NCBI GenBank assembly: GCA_003427395.1 | Contig: BFEA01000275.1 | Coordinates: 884,885-917,539, forward strand | DNA: 32,655 nt | Direction of reading: 5' to 3' | Source of the DNA: Chara braunii | Taxonomy: Eukaryota > Streptophyta > Charophyceae > Charales > Characeae | In this document: positions 1-8,832 of the stretch, piece after piece | Layout of the letters: each line of letters opens with the position of its first letter | How positions within the stretch are numbered: the stretch's first letter is position 1 | Notes under the pieces: model-generated | What the model was told of the DNA's origin: nothing | The model's database searches: none | What the model saw: only the letters and a program-made list of their open reading frames with translations | Position numbers and translations under genes: made by a program

Positions 1-269
1 CCACGGAAGACCACGAGCTTCCTGAGCAAGGTATGAGCAGAAAAGAAAAAATGAATATAGACAGAAAAGAGTCAGAGGTACCAAGATCACAGACGGGGAG
101 AAGAATAAAACCAGTGATTCCTCTAGAAGCAGCGAAATTCAGTCCCCCGGCACAGCACTGATGCCAACTTCCTATGTAGCCACCTGTTAACCAACAGGCG
201 GTCCAGAGCAGACCCATACAGATATTCGGGAAAGTTTTTGGAAAAAATAAGAAAAAGGAAAAGAAAGGG

Positions 270-342
<73 letters not shown>

Positions 343-456
343 GAGAAATCTAACAAAAGATCAAGCAACGACGAAAAAAGCCCCTCAGAGGCCAGTTACC
401 CTTTCATACGTGCCTGAATGGGCCTAGCCAAGCCAGCGAAAAGTTTCCCCCAGCCC
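1..456. other. Non-coding flank with an A70 tract
   Basis: No gene is recognisable. The main feature is an uninterrupted run of about 70 A at 270-339, preceded by an A-rich purine lead-in from about 240. It could be the poly(A) tail of a plus-strand retroposon whose body lies in 1-240, but I found no target-site duplication. The open frame read from the T side is a polyphenylalanine artefact. Confidence 0.6.
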
Positions 457-551
457 GTCAAAACAACCACCCAGTGGTCCCACACCCCCGCGAACTTTCT
501 TGAGAACGTCTTCAGGCTGCTGTCAAAACAACCACCCAGTGGTCCCACACC
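457..551. repeat. 30 bp direct repeat, two copies 65 bp apart
   Basis: The 30 bases at 457-486 recur without mismatch at 522-551. Each copy contains AACCACCCAGTGGTCCCACA. The intervening 35 bases are unrelated. The arrangement looks like a short tandem duplication with a 65 bp period. Confidence 0.85.
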
Positions 552-1595
552 ACCACTGGACTGTATGCTGTTCTGCGCATGGACGCCCAAAAAAAACCAG
601 CAATGAACCAGGAACAGACGAAAATGTGCAAACGAACAAAATACCCGGTTTCCGCGGCTGTCCAAAGGGTGTGCTCTTGAACTCAAGTGACCTCCAGGAG
701 GGGACTTGAATTCAAGGGTGATTTTGGCTGTGCCGCCCTTGGGACGCAAAAAAGTGGAAACAAAACAGGCCGCGCTAAGGGGGGGGGGTGTGGAACGATG
801 ATTTTTTGCATCGCTCTGGAATTCAAGTGGTGTGGAACGAGGGCCTGAGCCTGTGGACCACGAGCCTCCTTCAGGCTCGGCACAACTCAGCTCGCCGCGA
901 AGTTAGCGACCGAAAAAACAGGCTCGGTAGCAAAACCTGGTGGTATCGAGCTCCCGACGGCGGGATGTTTGGAGTCGGAGGGGAACGGCGAGGGCGTTCG
1001 CAGCTTCGGCGGAATCCGACGTGGTCGGTCGGCCGACGTGTGCCATGATGCAGCCTGCAGGACTGTCATATCCCGCACAGATTCCATGACGAACGCCCCC
1101 GCTGCCTCCGCTAAACCCTGCGGCCTGCGCAGAACGGAATACGGGGAACGTCCCGCCGCACGTCCGAGGACACATAGTGATGAGTGAGACCCGCCCGCTT
1201 GTGAACAGGAAGGAGGAGAGAGGGCCGGCCTCTTGTAAACATGGAGGAGTTCAAATGGGTGCCGCCACGTAGGAGCTGACTGGCACACAACCGACGTACT
1301 GAGAAAAGGAGAGAAAGTCTACTCCTTGTTGCTGTGAAGTGCTTGCTACTCTGGCGCAGTGGTTGAGAGACTGACTGTCGCACAGTCGCACACGCCGCGT
1401 TGCCACACTGTAAAGACTGCCGATGTGCTTCCGGGTCGACGTGCACGTGCACGTGCACGTCGATGGTACAAACATACAGTAAGTAGCCGTGACGTTGTGT
1501 TTCTTAAGATCTATTCAGCAGCGCTCTCGACCCATTGTCGAGTGAGATATAGCGAAGTCAAAAACGTGTATCTCGACGACAACCATCGTTGTTCT
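552..1595. other. No recognisable gene; GC-rich non-coding DNA
   Basis: Open frames exist on both strands in 683-1475, but none resembles a protein family I know and they overlap one another, as expected of GC-rich non-coding DNA. A 12 bp EcoRI-centred palindrome (CTTGAATTCAAG) is at about 707-718 and a GTGCACGTGCACGTGCACGT dyad near 1439-1460. This stretch may hold the promoter and 5' UTR of the SEC10-like gene, but no core promoter element can be assigned. Confidence 0.4.
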
Positions 1596-1850
1596 CCTCC
1601 TCCTCCCTCTTCTCTCCTTTCCTGCTTCTTTCGTCCCCTCCTGTCCTTCTTCTGTCCCCTCCTCCCTCTTCCCTCTTCCCTCTTCCCTCTCATCCTCCGT
1701 GCTATCGCGATGACGGTGTTGCAGTTCAGGTAGTGGGCAAGTGATAGCCGTGGATACACCAGCGATCATTCATTCATTCAATCAATCAATCAATCAATCA
1801 ATCACTCACTCACTCACTCACTCACTCACTCAATCACTCAATCAATCAAG
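1596..1850. repeat. Pyrimidine-rich tract and compound tetranucleotide microsatellite
   Basis: The stretch 1596-1695 is almost pure C/T on the plus strand, with TCCTCC and CCCTCTT runs. The stretch 1767-1849 is a compound microsatellite passing from CATT to CAAT to CACT and back to CAAT units. Both lie within 300 bp upstream of the SEC10-like start codon, so they probably sit in its 5' UTR or core promoter. Pyrimidine-rich leaders are common in plant genes. Confidence 0.7.
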
Positions 1851-1881
1851 AAGTCAAGCGCGCAAGTAGCGGGCGAGTGGG

Positions 1882-2505
1882 ATGGACTCGAAGAGGAAGC
1901 AGCTGCAGGGGAGCAGTACTTCGAAGATTCCATGGCTGAATGGATCTTTCAGTTTCGACGACTATTTTACCTCTCTCGCGGGAGAAACGCTGCCCATCAT
2001 GTTTCAGGATGAGGACGATGATGATGATTGTCTTCTTGGCGGGAGGGATCATCAAAGAAACAACAGGGAGAGCCGGTCTGTCGGGACGCAGGATGACTCC
2101 GACGGAGGAGAGCTGCTAGTGACGGAAGGAGATGGTCGCGTGGTCGGCTTTCCCGGGATGGAAGAGCTGCTGCCGTTGATCAAGGACGTGCTGAAGCAGA
2201 TCGTACCGTTGCATCGAGAGGAGGAAAGCAAAATGGAGGCGTTGATGGCAGATGTCGGGGAGAGGGACCTCAAGCATAGGGAGACAGTCTCCACTCTAGA
2301 AAGAGAAACCGATGCGATGTTTCAGCGGTTGAAAGTGTTGGAATCGACGGTCACAAGATCGGGGAGAGTGACGGGGCAGATATGTGCCGAGCTCATGGCC
2401 GCAGACGCGGAGATGGGCGTCGCTCAAAGTACCATGAGACAAGTGTGCGACAAAGGAGGGGTGTCGCCTCTTCCGGAGGATGACTTCTATGATCATCAGA
2501 TCTAG
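1882..2505 (+). CDS. SEC10: Exocyst complex subunit SEC10-like, first coding exon (partial)
   Basis: SEC10/EXOC5 is a subunit of the octameric exocyst, which tethers secretory vesicles to the plasma membrane. The 207-codon frame lines up with the N-terminus of plant SEC10: an FSFD..F...L....LP motif at residues 25-43, an acidic patch (EDDDDD), then a block from about residue 88 to 188 that aligns without gaps to the N-terminal coiled-coil. Shared positions include LL.L.KD, D.KHR.T and ADA...(A)..T. The start is supported by an in-frame TAG at 1867-1869 and a GGGATGG context. Similarity fades near residue 188 (about 2445), so the exon probably ends there and the last 20 codons are likely intron read-through. 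Plant SEC10 proteins are about 800 residues long; the rest is not found in this window, which implies a long intron or a broken gene. The alignment was made from memory. Confidence 0.7.
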   Translation: MDSKRKQLQGSSTSKIPWLNGSFSFDDYFTSLAGETLPIMFQDEDDDDDCLLGGRDHQRNNRESRSVGTQDDSDGGELLVTEGDGRVVGFPGMEELLPLIKDVLKQIVPLHREEESKMEALMADVGERDLKHRETVSTLERETDAMFQRLKVLESTVTRSGRVTGQICAELMAADAEMGVAQSTMRQVCDKGGVSPLPEDDFYDHQI

Positions 2506-2860
2506 GGACGACCGGTCAGTGTACCATGAGGCCAGTGTGCGACAAAGGAGGGCTGTCACCCGTTCCTGATGATGACTTCTATGATCATCAGGTCCAATAA
2601 CGGACGCTCGAGGCAATGCCGACGAGCCCATGGCCGCAGACGCGGAGATGGGCATCGCTCAAAGTACCAATTGACAAATGTGCGACGAAGGAGGGGTGTC
2701 GCCCCTTCCCGAGGATGAGTTCTATGATCATCAGATCTAGGGACGACCGGTCGGTGTACCATGAGGCCACTGTGCGACAAAGGAGGGCTGTCACCCGTTC
2801 CTGATGATGACTTCTTTGATCATCAGATCCAATAACGGACTCTCGAGGCAATGCCGACGT
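2391..2860 (+). repeat. 235 bp tandem duplication of the SEC10 exon edge, with internal 92 bp subrepeats
   Basis: The segment 2391-2625 is repeated at 2626-2860 with a constant 235 bp offset. It carries the last SEC10-like codons (ELMAADAEMG.AQST) plus what follows. Each unit also contains two related subrepeats about 92 bp apart (starting 2431 and 2523, then 2666 and 2758), each with TGTGCGAC.AAGGAGG and TTCTATGATCATCAG-like blocks. The second coding copy is broken by a TGA soon after AQST. The duplication therefore multiplies the exon-intron boundary of the gene. Confidence 0.85.
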
Positions 2861-2871
2861 GGTAGTGGGGT

Positions 2872-3034
2872 TGAGCTGGCTTGGGAGGGGCGCGGAAGCG
2901 GGGAGGGGGAGGCGAATTGTGCGGCGGTGGCGGCCACCGAGCTCCGTACTCGTCCATTTATGTACGCTTGGCTTCGATCCGTTCAGCTGGCTTGGGAGGG
3001 GCATGGAAAGGTCGGGAGGGGGGAGGCGAATTGA
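2872..3034 (+). repeat. Direct repeat pair, ~48 bp, 113 bp apart
   Basis: The G-rich segment 2872-2918 (AGCTGGCTTGGGAGGGGC ... GGCGAATTG) is repeated in diverged form at 2985-3034. It lies in the presumed SEC10 intron, directly after the 235 bp tandem duplication. Confidence 0.75.
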
Positions 3035-3089
3035 GGATGGGAGCGTATGGAATGGAGGGGGGGGGTCAGAGGCTTTCGTAGGCAAGAAA

Positions 3090-3215
3090 AGAACTCAGTG
3101 CATCGGTTGCACTGGCACTAAGAACGCAGTGCATCGGCCGCACTTGCACTAATTAGCCATTTCTAATGAGCGGGGGAATTGTACATAAGGTAGGGAAAGA
3201 ACTCTCAGTGCATCT
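3090..3215 (+). repeat. 31 bp tandem repeat, two full copies and one remnant
   Basis: The 31 bp unit at 3090-3120 is followed immediately by a second at 3121-3151 with four substitutions. Both share the core CAGTGCATCGG. A remnant of the first half appears at about 3199-3215. Confidence 0.8.
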
Positions 3216-3427
3216 AACCGCGGAGGACGGCCCAGTTCATTCAGGAGGTAAGGCCCGGGCAGCGTCGGACGGCTGGCTGGCCCCATTTGTGCCACGCTGG
3301 GCTGGGATTTTTATTCTAGTTTATTATGTTCTTACGAACGAATAATTGGGAGGTGGGGGATGATGAGGAGCGGCTGTTGATTGTTTACTTTTGGCGGGGC
3401 GGCCGATTCGCTGACATTTGGGTCGGC

Positions 3428-3431
<4 letters not shown>

Positions 3432-3466
<35 letters not shown>
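3432..3466 (+). repeat. (CA)n microsatellite
   Basis: Uninterrupted CA dinucleotides, about 17 units. No gene is seen in 3216-3670 around it. Confidence 0.95.
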
Positions 3467-3467
<1 letters not shown>

Positions 3468-3672
3468 AGGCGCAGTCTCTGATGGATTTGCCTGTTCTTG
3501 TCTGTGTTGATTGTAGTCTTGGCTTCTTATGGCAGGCGTTAGTGACTGATAGTGATATTATATATAGATGATTGTGTTTTTTTCGTGTGATGGTCATACT
3601 TTAATCGACTCCGAGTCGGCGTTTCTCTGGTTGATCTGTGATTGATTTGCCTCCTTTAATGGTGCGCGCTCC

Positions 3673-3780
3673 TATCTTCACCCGAACAGAACGCCTGGTC
3701 AGTAAAGTTTGTATTTGGGTCAACTTTCAGTCGAGATACAGCGATTGTGACCGGGCGTTCTATTCGGTTGAAGACGGTAG
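3673..3780. mobile_element. Palindromic MITE, family copy 1
   Basis: The segment folds back on itself. The left end TCTTCACCCGAACAGAACGC pairs with the right end GCGTTCTATTCGGTTGAAGA, followed inward by GGTCA/TGACC and GTATTTGGG/AGATAC arms. A TA stands just outside both ends. It belongs to the same family as the copies near 6200, 8724, 11740 and 12891. No coding capacity, so it is non-autonomous. Confidence 0.75.
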
Positions 3781-3827
3781 TTCCAGTTGACGCCGGTTGC
3801 GCAACCCCACAATACGTGCTCGAAAGC

Positions 3828-3990
3828 GCGGCTATGGTGATGGCGATGGCATCGAGGAGAAGTGGCAAAAACTGCGAGACGACGAGAACTGGCACTCCTC
3901 CTCGATGTCATCGCCATCTCCTCACCTCACCTCGCGGCTATGGCGATGACATCGAGGAGAAGTGGCAAAAACCGCAAGACAACGAGGTGA
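3828..3990. repeat. Direct repeats with a perfect 20 bp inverted repeat
   Basis: The block beginning GCGGCTATGG at 3828 (through ATCGAGGAGAAGTGGCAAAA) recurs at about 3934. Between and across them, 3898-3917 is the exact reverse complement of 3940-3959, leaving a 22-base loop. The result is a fold-back with one arm duplicated. Confidence 0.8.
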
Positions 3991-4064
3991 GGAGATGGCG
4001 GTCGCAAAGGGCAGCGGTCGCTGTAAGGAGAGAAGAAGCCGCTCGCTGCGGGACAAAAGGACTT

Positions 4065-4170
4065 CCCTCCACTACTCGCCAAATGTGAAAGCTGGCGGCT
4101 GTATACTTCCGTTCAAAAGTGGAAAGATGTAGTCGCCCAGTTTTCACATTTGCCGACTAGTGGAGTGAGG
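4065..4170. repeat. Fold-back element, ~30 bp arms
   Basis: The left arm (4065-4095, CTCCACTACTCGCCAAATGT and onward) pairs imperfectly with the right arm (4136-4170, CACATTTGCCGACTAGTGGAG). The 40-base centre is unrelated. Possibly another MITE type; I did not find clear target duplications. Confidence 0.65.
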
Positions 4171-4177
4171 ACCAAAT

Positions 4178-4178
<1 letters not shown>

Positions 4179-4268
<90 letters not shown>
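4179..4268 (+). repeat. (GA)n microsatellite
   Basis: About 90 bp of pure GA dinucleotide. The serine/leucine-rich frames across it are artefacts. Confidence 0.97.
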
Positions 4269-4272
<4 letters not shown>

Positions 4273-4425
4273 GCTGTGGGGACGAAAGCCTTCTCCTATG
4301 CTCCGTAGTCCGTCTTTTGCTTCATGCAAATTAAGCCCTTGCTGCGCTGTATTCACTAAATGTGTTAAATGGGTGAGCCAGTGTAATGTTTAGCTACAAC
4401 GACGGAGGGAGGGATACCCTCGCGC

Positions 4426-4429
<4 letters not shown>

Positions 4430-4466
<37 letters not shown>

Positions 4467-4518
4467 ATTCGGTGGAACAGGTGCTCTCTCTCTCTCTCTC
4501 TCATTCGGTGGAACAGGT

Positions 4519-4553
<35 letters not shown>

Positions 4554-4566
4554 CGGTGGAACAGGT

Positions 4567-4617
<51 letters not shown>

Positions 4618-4632
4618 CGGTGGAACAGGTGG
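4430..4632 (+). repeat. (CT)n array with an interspersed 18-19 bp unit
   Basis: Four copies of a non-repetitive unit (ATTCGGTGGAACAGGTG core) are separated by pure CT runs of different lengths: about 4466-4483, 4503-4519, 4551-4568 and 4615-4632. It is a composite minisatellite in which the unit and its CT spacer were duplicated together and the CT runs then changed length independently. Confidence 0.9.
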
Positions 4633-5326
4633 TGGAGCGAGGCGCTAGCTGGTGCATCGTCTCTTGCCGCACGATGTCGATCCACGTCTCTCGCTGCACG
4701 GCATCGCCGGTATCGTCTCTCTCCGCACAATGTCGCCCAATACGATTCGGGAAAGGCTCTGATGATAGCCATAGCGCAAAAAATGGAGCATTTTTACTTG
4801 GATGTGTACGCACGGACAAGCCCGTGGACGTCCTTCTTTTTTTTTTTTTTTTTTTGTTTGTTTGTTTGTCTTTTTTAATACTTTTCGTCGTTTCCGTGGG
4901 AATTACTATTTTAATACTAATTTAATCAAAGCCAAACAAGGTAAGCGTTCTTCCAGTCATCCGTTAAAATTGGAAAGATACATAGACGACGATTAGCATG
5001 ATGGCTTTTGTACCAGGAAAACAAAACAAAAAAAGGAAACAAAAAAAAAAATGACGACCGTAGTACCATGTGTCCATCCCCATAGCGGTGATTTCGATTG
5101 CCTAACGGGTTGAAAAGGGTTAAGTTTTCAATTTTGAATTGTTTTTGTAATTTGAAAGGTTTTTCGATTTACGTATTTCGGTAATTTTCTGAGCGCGAAA
5201 TTGTGTGCATAGAAAACGTGCCAACAAAAAAAAAAAAAAAAGAAAAGAAAAAAAAGCTGTCAACGCCACTGGCTGCTATGTCATCCCCAATGAGCGATGA
5301 AATTTTCGCGTTGGCGCCTACGGTAG
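4633..5326. other. No recognisable gene; A/T homopolymers
   Basis: Non-coding sequence with T-rich runs at about 4836-4875, a short A run near 5040-5050 and an A-rich tract at 5225-5255. No conserved frame, RNA gene or terminal repeats were seen. Confidence 0.5.
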
Positions 5327-5478
5327 GGTACAAGTTCGAATTCTTTTTTTTTTTTAATCGTGTTTTCTTTTTTTTATTTATTAATTCAATATCGTGTGGT
5401 CCGATGGACCACTGATCAGAACAGATACTACACTTGATCTTAGCCAAAAGGCCGAGAAAAGGTACAAGTTCGAATTCT
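5327..5478 (-). pseudogene. U2: Processed U2 snRNA retropseudogene with target-site duplication
   Basis: U2 snRNA base-pairs with the intron branch point in the spliceosome. On the minus strand from 5464 the sequence carries the U2 5' end: TCTCGGCCTTTTGGCTAAGA, then the branch-point recognition region TGTAGTATCTGTTC, then a stem IIb-like hairpin (GTGGTCCATCGGACCAC) and CACGATATTGAATTAAT at about 5381. It stops there, upstream of the Sm site and the 3' stem-loops, and runs into an A-rich tail down to 5345. The 18 bp at 5327-5344 are repeated exactly at 5461-5478. About 16 bases that normally form stem IIa are missing. Truncation, A-tail and perfect duplication mark it as a LINE-mobilised retrocopy, not a functional gene. 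Confidence 0.88.
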
Positions 5479-5656
5479 ACTAAGTATGTTTTCGAAGTCT
5501 AGCAGTGTCTTTTCTCAGTGCATCGAATACCGTTTTTTCTCTTTTTTTCTCTTTTTCCCAAAACACATCTATTCCAAAAAAATTCGCCGAGGCCGCGGAC
5601 CTCACAATTCAACCATTCATTCTCAAGTTCTTTCCTGGCAGCATCAGCCAGTTTCG

Positions 5657-5694
5657 CTTACCGTCTTTTTTTTTTTTTTTTACTTACCGTCTTT
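5657..5694 (-). mobile_element. Poly(A)-only insertion with 12 bp target duplication
   Basis: CTTACCGTCTTT at 5657-5668 is repeated at 5683-5694, and nothing but T residues and one A lies between. Read on the minus strand this is a poly(A) tail flanked by a target-site duplication, as expected of an extremely 5'-truncated retroposon. Confidence 0.6.
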
Positions 5695-5764
5695 CGACTG
5701 AGAGTCTCCAGTTCCCTACCAGTCCAGTAATTCCAGACACTATATTCTCAAGTCAATTCTTCTT

Positions 5765-6031
5765 ACTTCTATCGGTAATCTGCTACGGTAACCTCCCATT
5801 GACCGTGCACTGGAGTCTCTCAGGTATTACCGATAGAAGTTATCAATGCACGGTCAATGGGAGGTTACCGTAGCAAATTACCGATAGAAGTTATCGTAGC
5901 AGATTACCGATAGAAGTTACCGATAGAAGTTACCGTAGCAGATTACCGATACAAGTTACTGTAGCAGATTACCGATAGAAGTTACCGTAGCAGATTACCG
6001 ATAGAAGTTACCGTAGCAGATTACCGATAGT
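5765..6031. repeat. 45 bp hairpin continuing into a 26 bp tandem array
   Basis: The 45 bases at 5765-5809 are the reverse complement of 5847-5891 with one mismatch. The distal end of the right arm then repeats in tandem with a 26 bp unit (ATTACCGATAGAAGTTACCG plus TAGCAG): copies start at 5877, 5903 (with a 14 bp internal stutter), 5943, 5969 and 5995, with a partial unit at 6021. A minisatellite has thus grown out of one arm of a palindrome. Confidence 0.9.
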
Positions 6032-6191
6032 TCGACGGATAACAGTTCTCTTGATCGGTGACGACCGTGCACTGCAATACCACTTCAAACATATTGTGAA
6101 GTTTCTATCTTGGTTTCTTCACTCAGCGTACTCAGCTATTCCAGGAAAAAACAGAGACTCACCCGTTAGATGTTAATTACCTATCTAATAC

Positions 6192-6308
6192 TAGTCCTAC
6201 TTCCGCCGAATACAACGTACGGTCATGATAGCCGTATTTGGGGCATCTTTCAGGCTAGATACAGATATAATGACCGTACGTTGTATTCGGGGGAAGAAGG
6301 TAGTCCTA
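6192..6308. mobile_element. Palindromic MITE, family copy 2, with 8 bp flanking duplication
   Basis: The 101 bp element at 6200-6300 has long terminal inverted repeats: CCGAATACAACGTACGGTCA on the left matches the reverse complement on the right exactly, and pairing continues imperfectly (GATAGCCGTATTTG against AGATACAGATATAA). It is flanked by TAGTCCTA at 6192-6199 and 6301-6308. If TA is the true target duplication, as in other copies, the 8 bp match is a chance extension. Confidence 0.8.
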
Positions 6309-7442
6309 GTTGGGCATGGAAACGGTAATCTCGACCTAGCACTACTGCTATCTCTATTTCTAACACAAAAAAAAAAAAAAACGGTTTTCGATTTTTTATT
6401 TTTTTATTAAATTGAATACTCAGCCGGTTAACATCAGAGATATAACCCCGGGGTTAAGGTGGATTATAACACTCCCAGTGTAATCATAATGAGTTAGGTA
6501 GGGGATTCCGCAGATTGTTTTTGAGGGTTCAGCCTCCTCCTGATGAGTAGATAGATAGGTGAAACTCCGACGAAACAGTTTGTCACAGGCCCCCGTCGTT
6601 TGTTGTCCTCTTCTCCCTTCTCCCTGTCTGCCTACGGTTTACCGTCGGCAGCTCTGTTTGACGATATATATCATCACACGGATATGAGAGCGCAAAACCG
6701 AAAGAAAAAAGAAAAAAGAAAAAAGAATGAATTCGTTTTTTTATATCTTCTTCCTTACAACTCCCCCTGTTCAGAACCTCTTGCGTACATATATACATAT
6801 ATCGTCAAATATATATATTATTGTGACGATATATCTATATATATTGTAAATTCTCTTCCCGTTTCTGAATTGTCTTCAAATTTCTTCTTTTAAAGCGTGT
6901 CATGAGTGGAAGTTAGTCCCAGAAGTAGGTACTTGGAACAGCATAGAAGGTAGTAAAGGTGCTGAAGAACTCTGGCTTATCAGGCTTACGGTTGAGTTGT
7001 ATGATCGGGTCGTGTTTTCTACTACAAAATTCGAGATTAAGTGTGATAAGAATTACGCAGTAGGATTCTGGAAGGTCGCAGTTAGAGACTTTCCGCAGGC
7101 GCAAGCCTGTAAGCGAAGCTGGCTGATGCTGTCAGTACCCCGGGTTGAATTGTGAGGTCCCCGGCCTCGAACTGTTTTTCATAAGGAAAGTACATTTTGT
7201 AAAAAAAAAAAAAAAAAAAAAAGGAGACTGTTTTCCACTATTCTTCTTCTTATGTTGTAATAACCGATAATATTTCTGTGAAAAAAACTTCAAAAAAGAC
7301 GAGTCCAATTTTTCTTCTGGTGAAAATGTTGCATAAATATGTGCAGAGAAAAAAACCATAAACCCAAGCTCGTCGAACTGTCCTGTATCGGAGAAATATG
7401 GATGGATGGTCTTCGGGCGGCGAGATATCGGAAGCGGGTTGG

Positions 7443-7474
<32 letters not shown>

Positions 7475-7740
7475 ACACGGGCCAAACGGTTTGAAATCAG
7501 ATTACAGACACGACACCTGCGCAAATAAAAAAGATTCTCTAACAGTAAGAATAGAAACAAATCCATGGCTCTTTTTTCTTTGGTTTAGGCTCAATTTTGA
7601 ATTTTGTTGTTGTTATTCTTGCGGCTCAAATTTTCTGGGTCGTTTTTTTTTTTTTTTTTCGCTCGCTCCTTAGAGATCTGTGTGATTCGATGGTGCTTTT
7701 TTTTTGTTTGGCTGGTCATCCTGGTGACGACGGCGAATAA
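6309..7740. other. AT-rich non-coding DNA, no recognisable gene
   Basis: The stretch holds A/T homopolymers (6365-6380, 7200-7222, 7443-7473, 7643-7660), an AT-rich imperfect dyad at 6795-6835 centred on ATATATATATTATT, and no conserved coding frame. Frames here are mostly polyphenylalanine or polylysine artefacts. Confidence 0.5.
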
Positions 7741-7791
7741 TGCAAAATGCAAAACTTTTTTTTTTTTTTTTTGTTGCAAAATGCAAAACTT
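7741..7791 (-). mobile_element. Poly(A)-only insertion with 17 bp target duplication
   Basis: TGCAAAATGCAAAACTT at 7741-7757 is repeated at 7775-7791. Only T residues and one G lie between. The structure matches the insertions at 5657-5694 and 9015-9082. Confidence 0.65.
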
Positions 7792-8046
7792 CCCCTTTGC
7801 AGTTTGGGTTTTCGAGGATTAACTACTACCAGCGTGGATTTGAAACTTTGTGCTGAAATGGGATGGATGCTAACGCACATCGTCATGCCTTAAGAAGTGT
7901 TTGTAGAAGAGGGGGGAAAAGGGGGGGGGCGGGGGTCAGTGTTTGTAAACGGGGGGCCATGAAAAAAACAAGGAGGTGTTCTCTTCTTGGTCATGACTTC
8001 AGATTCTTTCGTGCCGTTTCATTTTGTTAGGTATTTCTTTTGCAAA

Positions 8047-8138
8047 TTTTCTTCTTTCCAGCAATATCAAATTTGGCGGGAAATTGTTCTTATTTTCTTC
8101 TTTCCAGCAATATCAAATTTGGCGGGAAATTGTCCTTG
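8047..8138 (+). repeat. 46 bp tandem duplication
   Basis: A 46 bp unit with the core CAATATCAAATTTGGCGGGA occurs twice head to tail (8047-8092, 8093-8138). The following 8140-8345 contains several diverged CTTGATTGG motifs about 60-100 bp apart but no gene. Confidence 0.85.
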
Positions 8139-8345
8139 ATTGGATAGCAGGACGTCCTTGTTGGGCGGCAGGGGCAAAACTTTGATTACTGGGGGTGGAG
8201 ACGATGAAGGGCTCTTGATTAGGTGTGGATGGCTGCTCATTGGTGGTAGGAATAACACCCTTGATTGGGCGCCACGTCGTCTTTATTGAGCACCCGTTGG
8301 TCCTTGATTGGTCGGCAGATGTGGGCTTGAAGTCTTCTGGATTGG

Positions 8346-8723
8346 TCGGATGGGGGCCAGGTCATCTCTTTCGTCTATTTTGCATTCATCGTTATGTTAT
8401 GGGGACGAGGGGATCCCCTTCATACTTATTCTGCGTTGGTGTATCTGACACGGTCGCCTGCTGCTGGTCGTTTTCACCGCTGGTTCCTCCTCCCTCTCCC
8501 ATATCCCTCTCAACTGTTTCATCTTCCCTCCTTCGCTTTCTTCTTTACTTCTCGTTCTCCTTGTGTATATTTCATCCTCCTCCTCCTTTGGGTTGCTTGT
8601 CCTGTTTTCATCCCTCCGCCCTCCGCTCGTTTTCTCTCTCCTCCCTCTCCCATCCCTCTCAACTGTCTCCCATTTTCGTCCCTCCCTCCCTCCCTCCCTC
8701 CCTCCTCTGGCCTCCCCTTACTA
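8346..8723. other. Pyrimidine-rich low-complexity DNA
   Basis: From about 8470 to 8720 the plus strand is dominated by CCT, TCC and CTCC runs. A 280-codon frame starts upstream at 8225 and crosses this tract, the next MITE and a T run. Its composition follows the repeats and it resembles no protein family, so I do not call it a gene. Confidence 0.6.
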
Positions 8724-8832
8724 CCTCCTTCCCCCGAATACAACACACGGTTATTATAAGCTGTATTTCTACTGAAACATACCCCCCCAAATACAGCTAT
8801 AATGACCGTACGTTGTACTCGGGGGAAGAGGG
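8724..8832. mobile_element. Palindromic MITE, family copy 3
   Basis: The left end CCTCCTTCCCCCGAATACAA matches the reverse complement of the right end (TTGTACTCGGGGGAAGAGGG) closely. Inner arms are TTATTATAAGCTGTATTT and AAATACAGCTATAATGACC. TA stands outside both ends (8722-8723 and 8833-8834). Same family as the 6200 copy. Confidence 0.8.

Larger units (their letters stand above)
5583..7172. repeat. Pair of ~75 bp diverged inverted repeats bounding 1.6 kb
   Basis: The segment 5583-5660 (GGACCTCACAATTCAACC core, later CAGCATCAGCCAG and TTCGCTTA) reappears in reverse complement at about 7107-7172. The two blocks have the same order but a different-length middle. They could be the terminal or subterminal repeats of a non-autonomous DNA transposon, or two independent insertions of one repeat in opposite orientation. 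No transposase-like frame lies between them. Confidence 0.55.

Noticed and set aside
123-368. Minus-strand 81-codon frame
   Set aside because: Mostly polyphenylalanine from the A70 tract.
1352-1440. tRNA A-box-like TGGCGCAGTGGTTGAGAGA
   Set aside because: No proper B box follows (only GGGTCGACG) and the stems do not form; too weak for a tRNA or SINE call.
5877-6031. CRISPR-like appearance of regular 26 bp repeats
   Set aside because: Units are contiguous with no spacers, and the context is eukaryotic.
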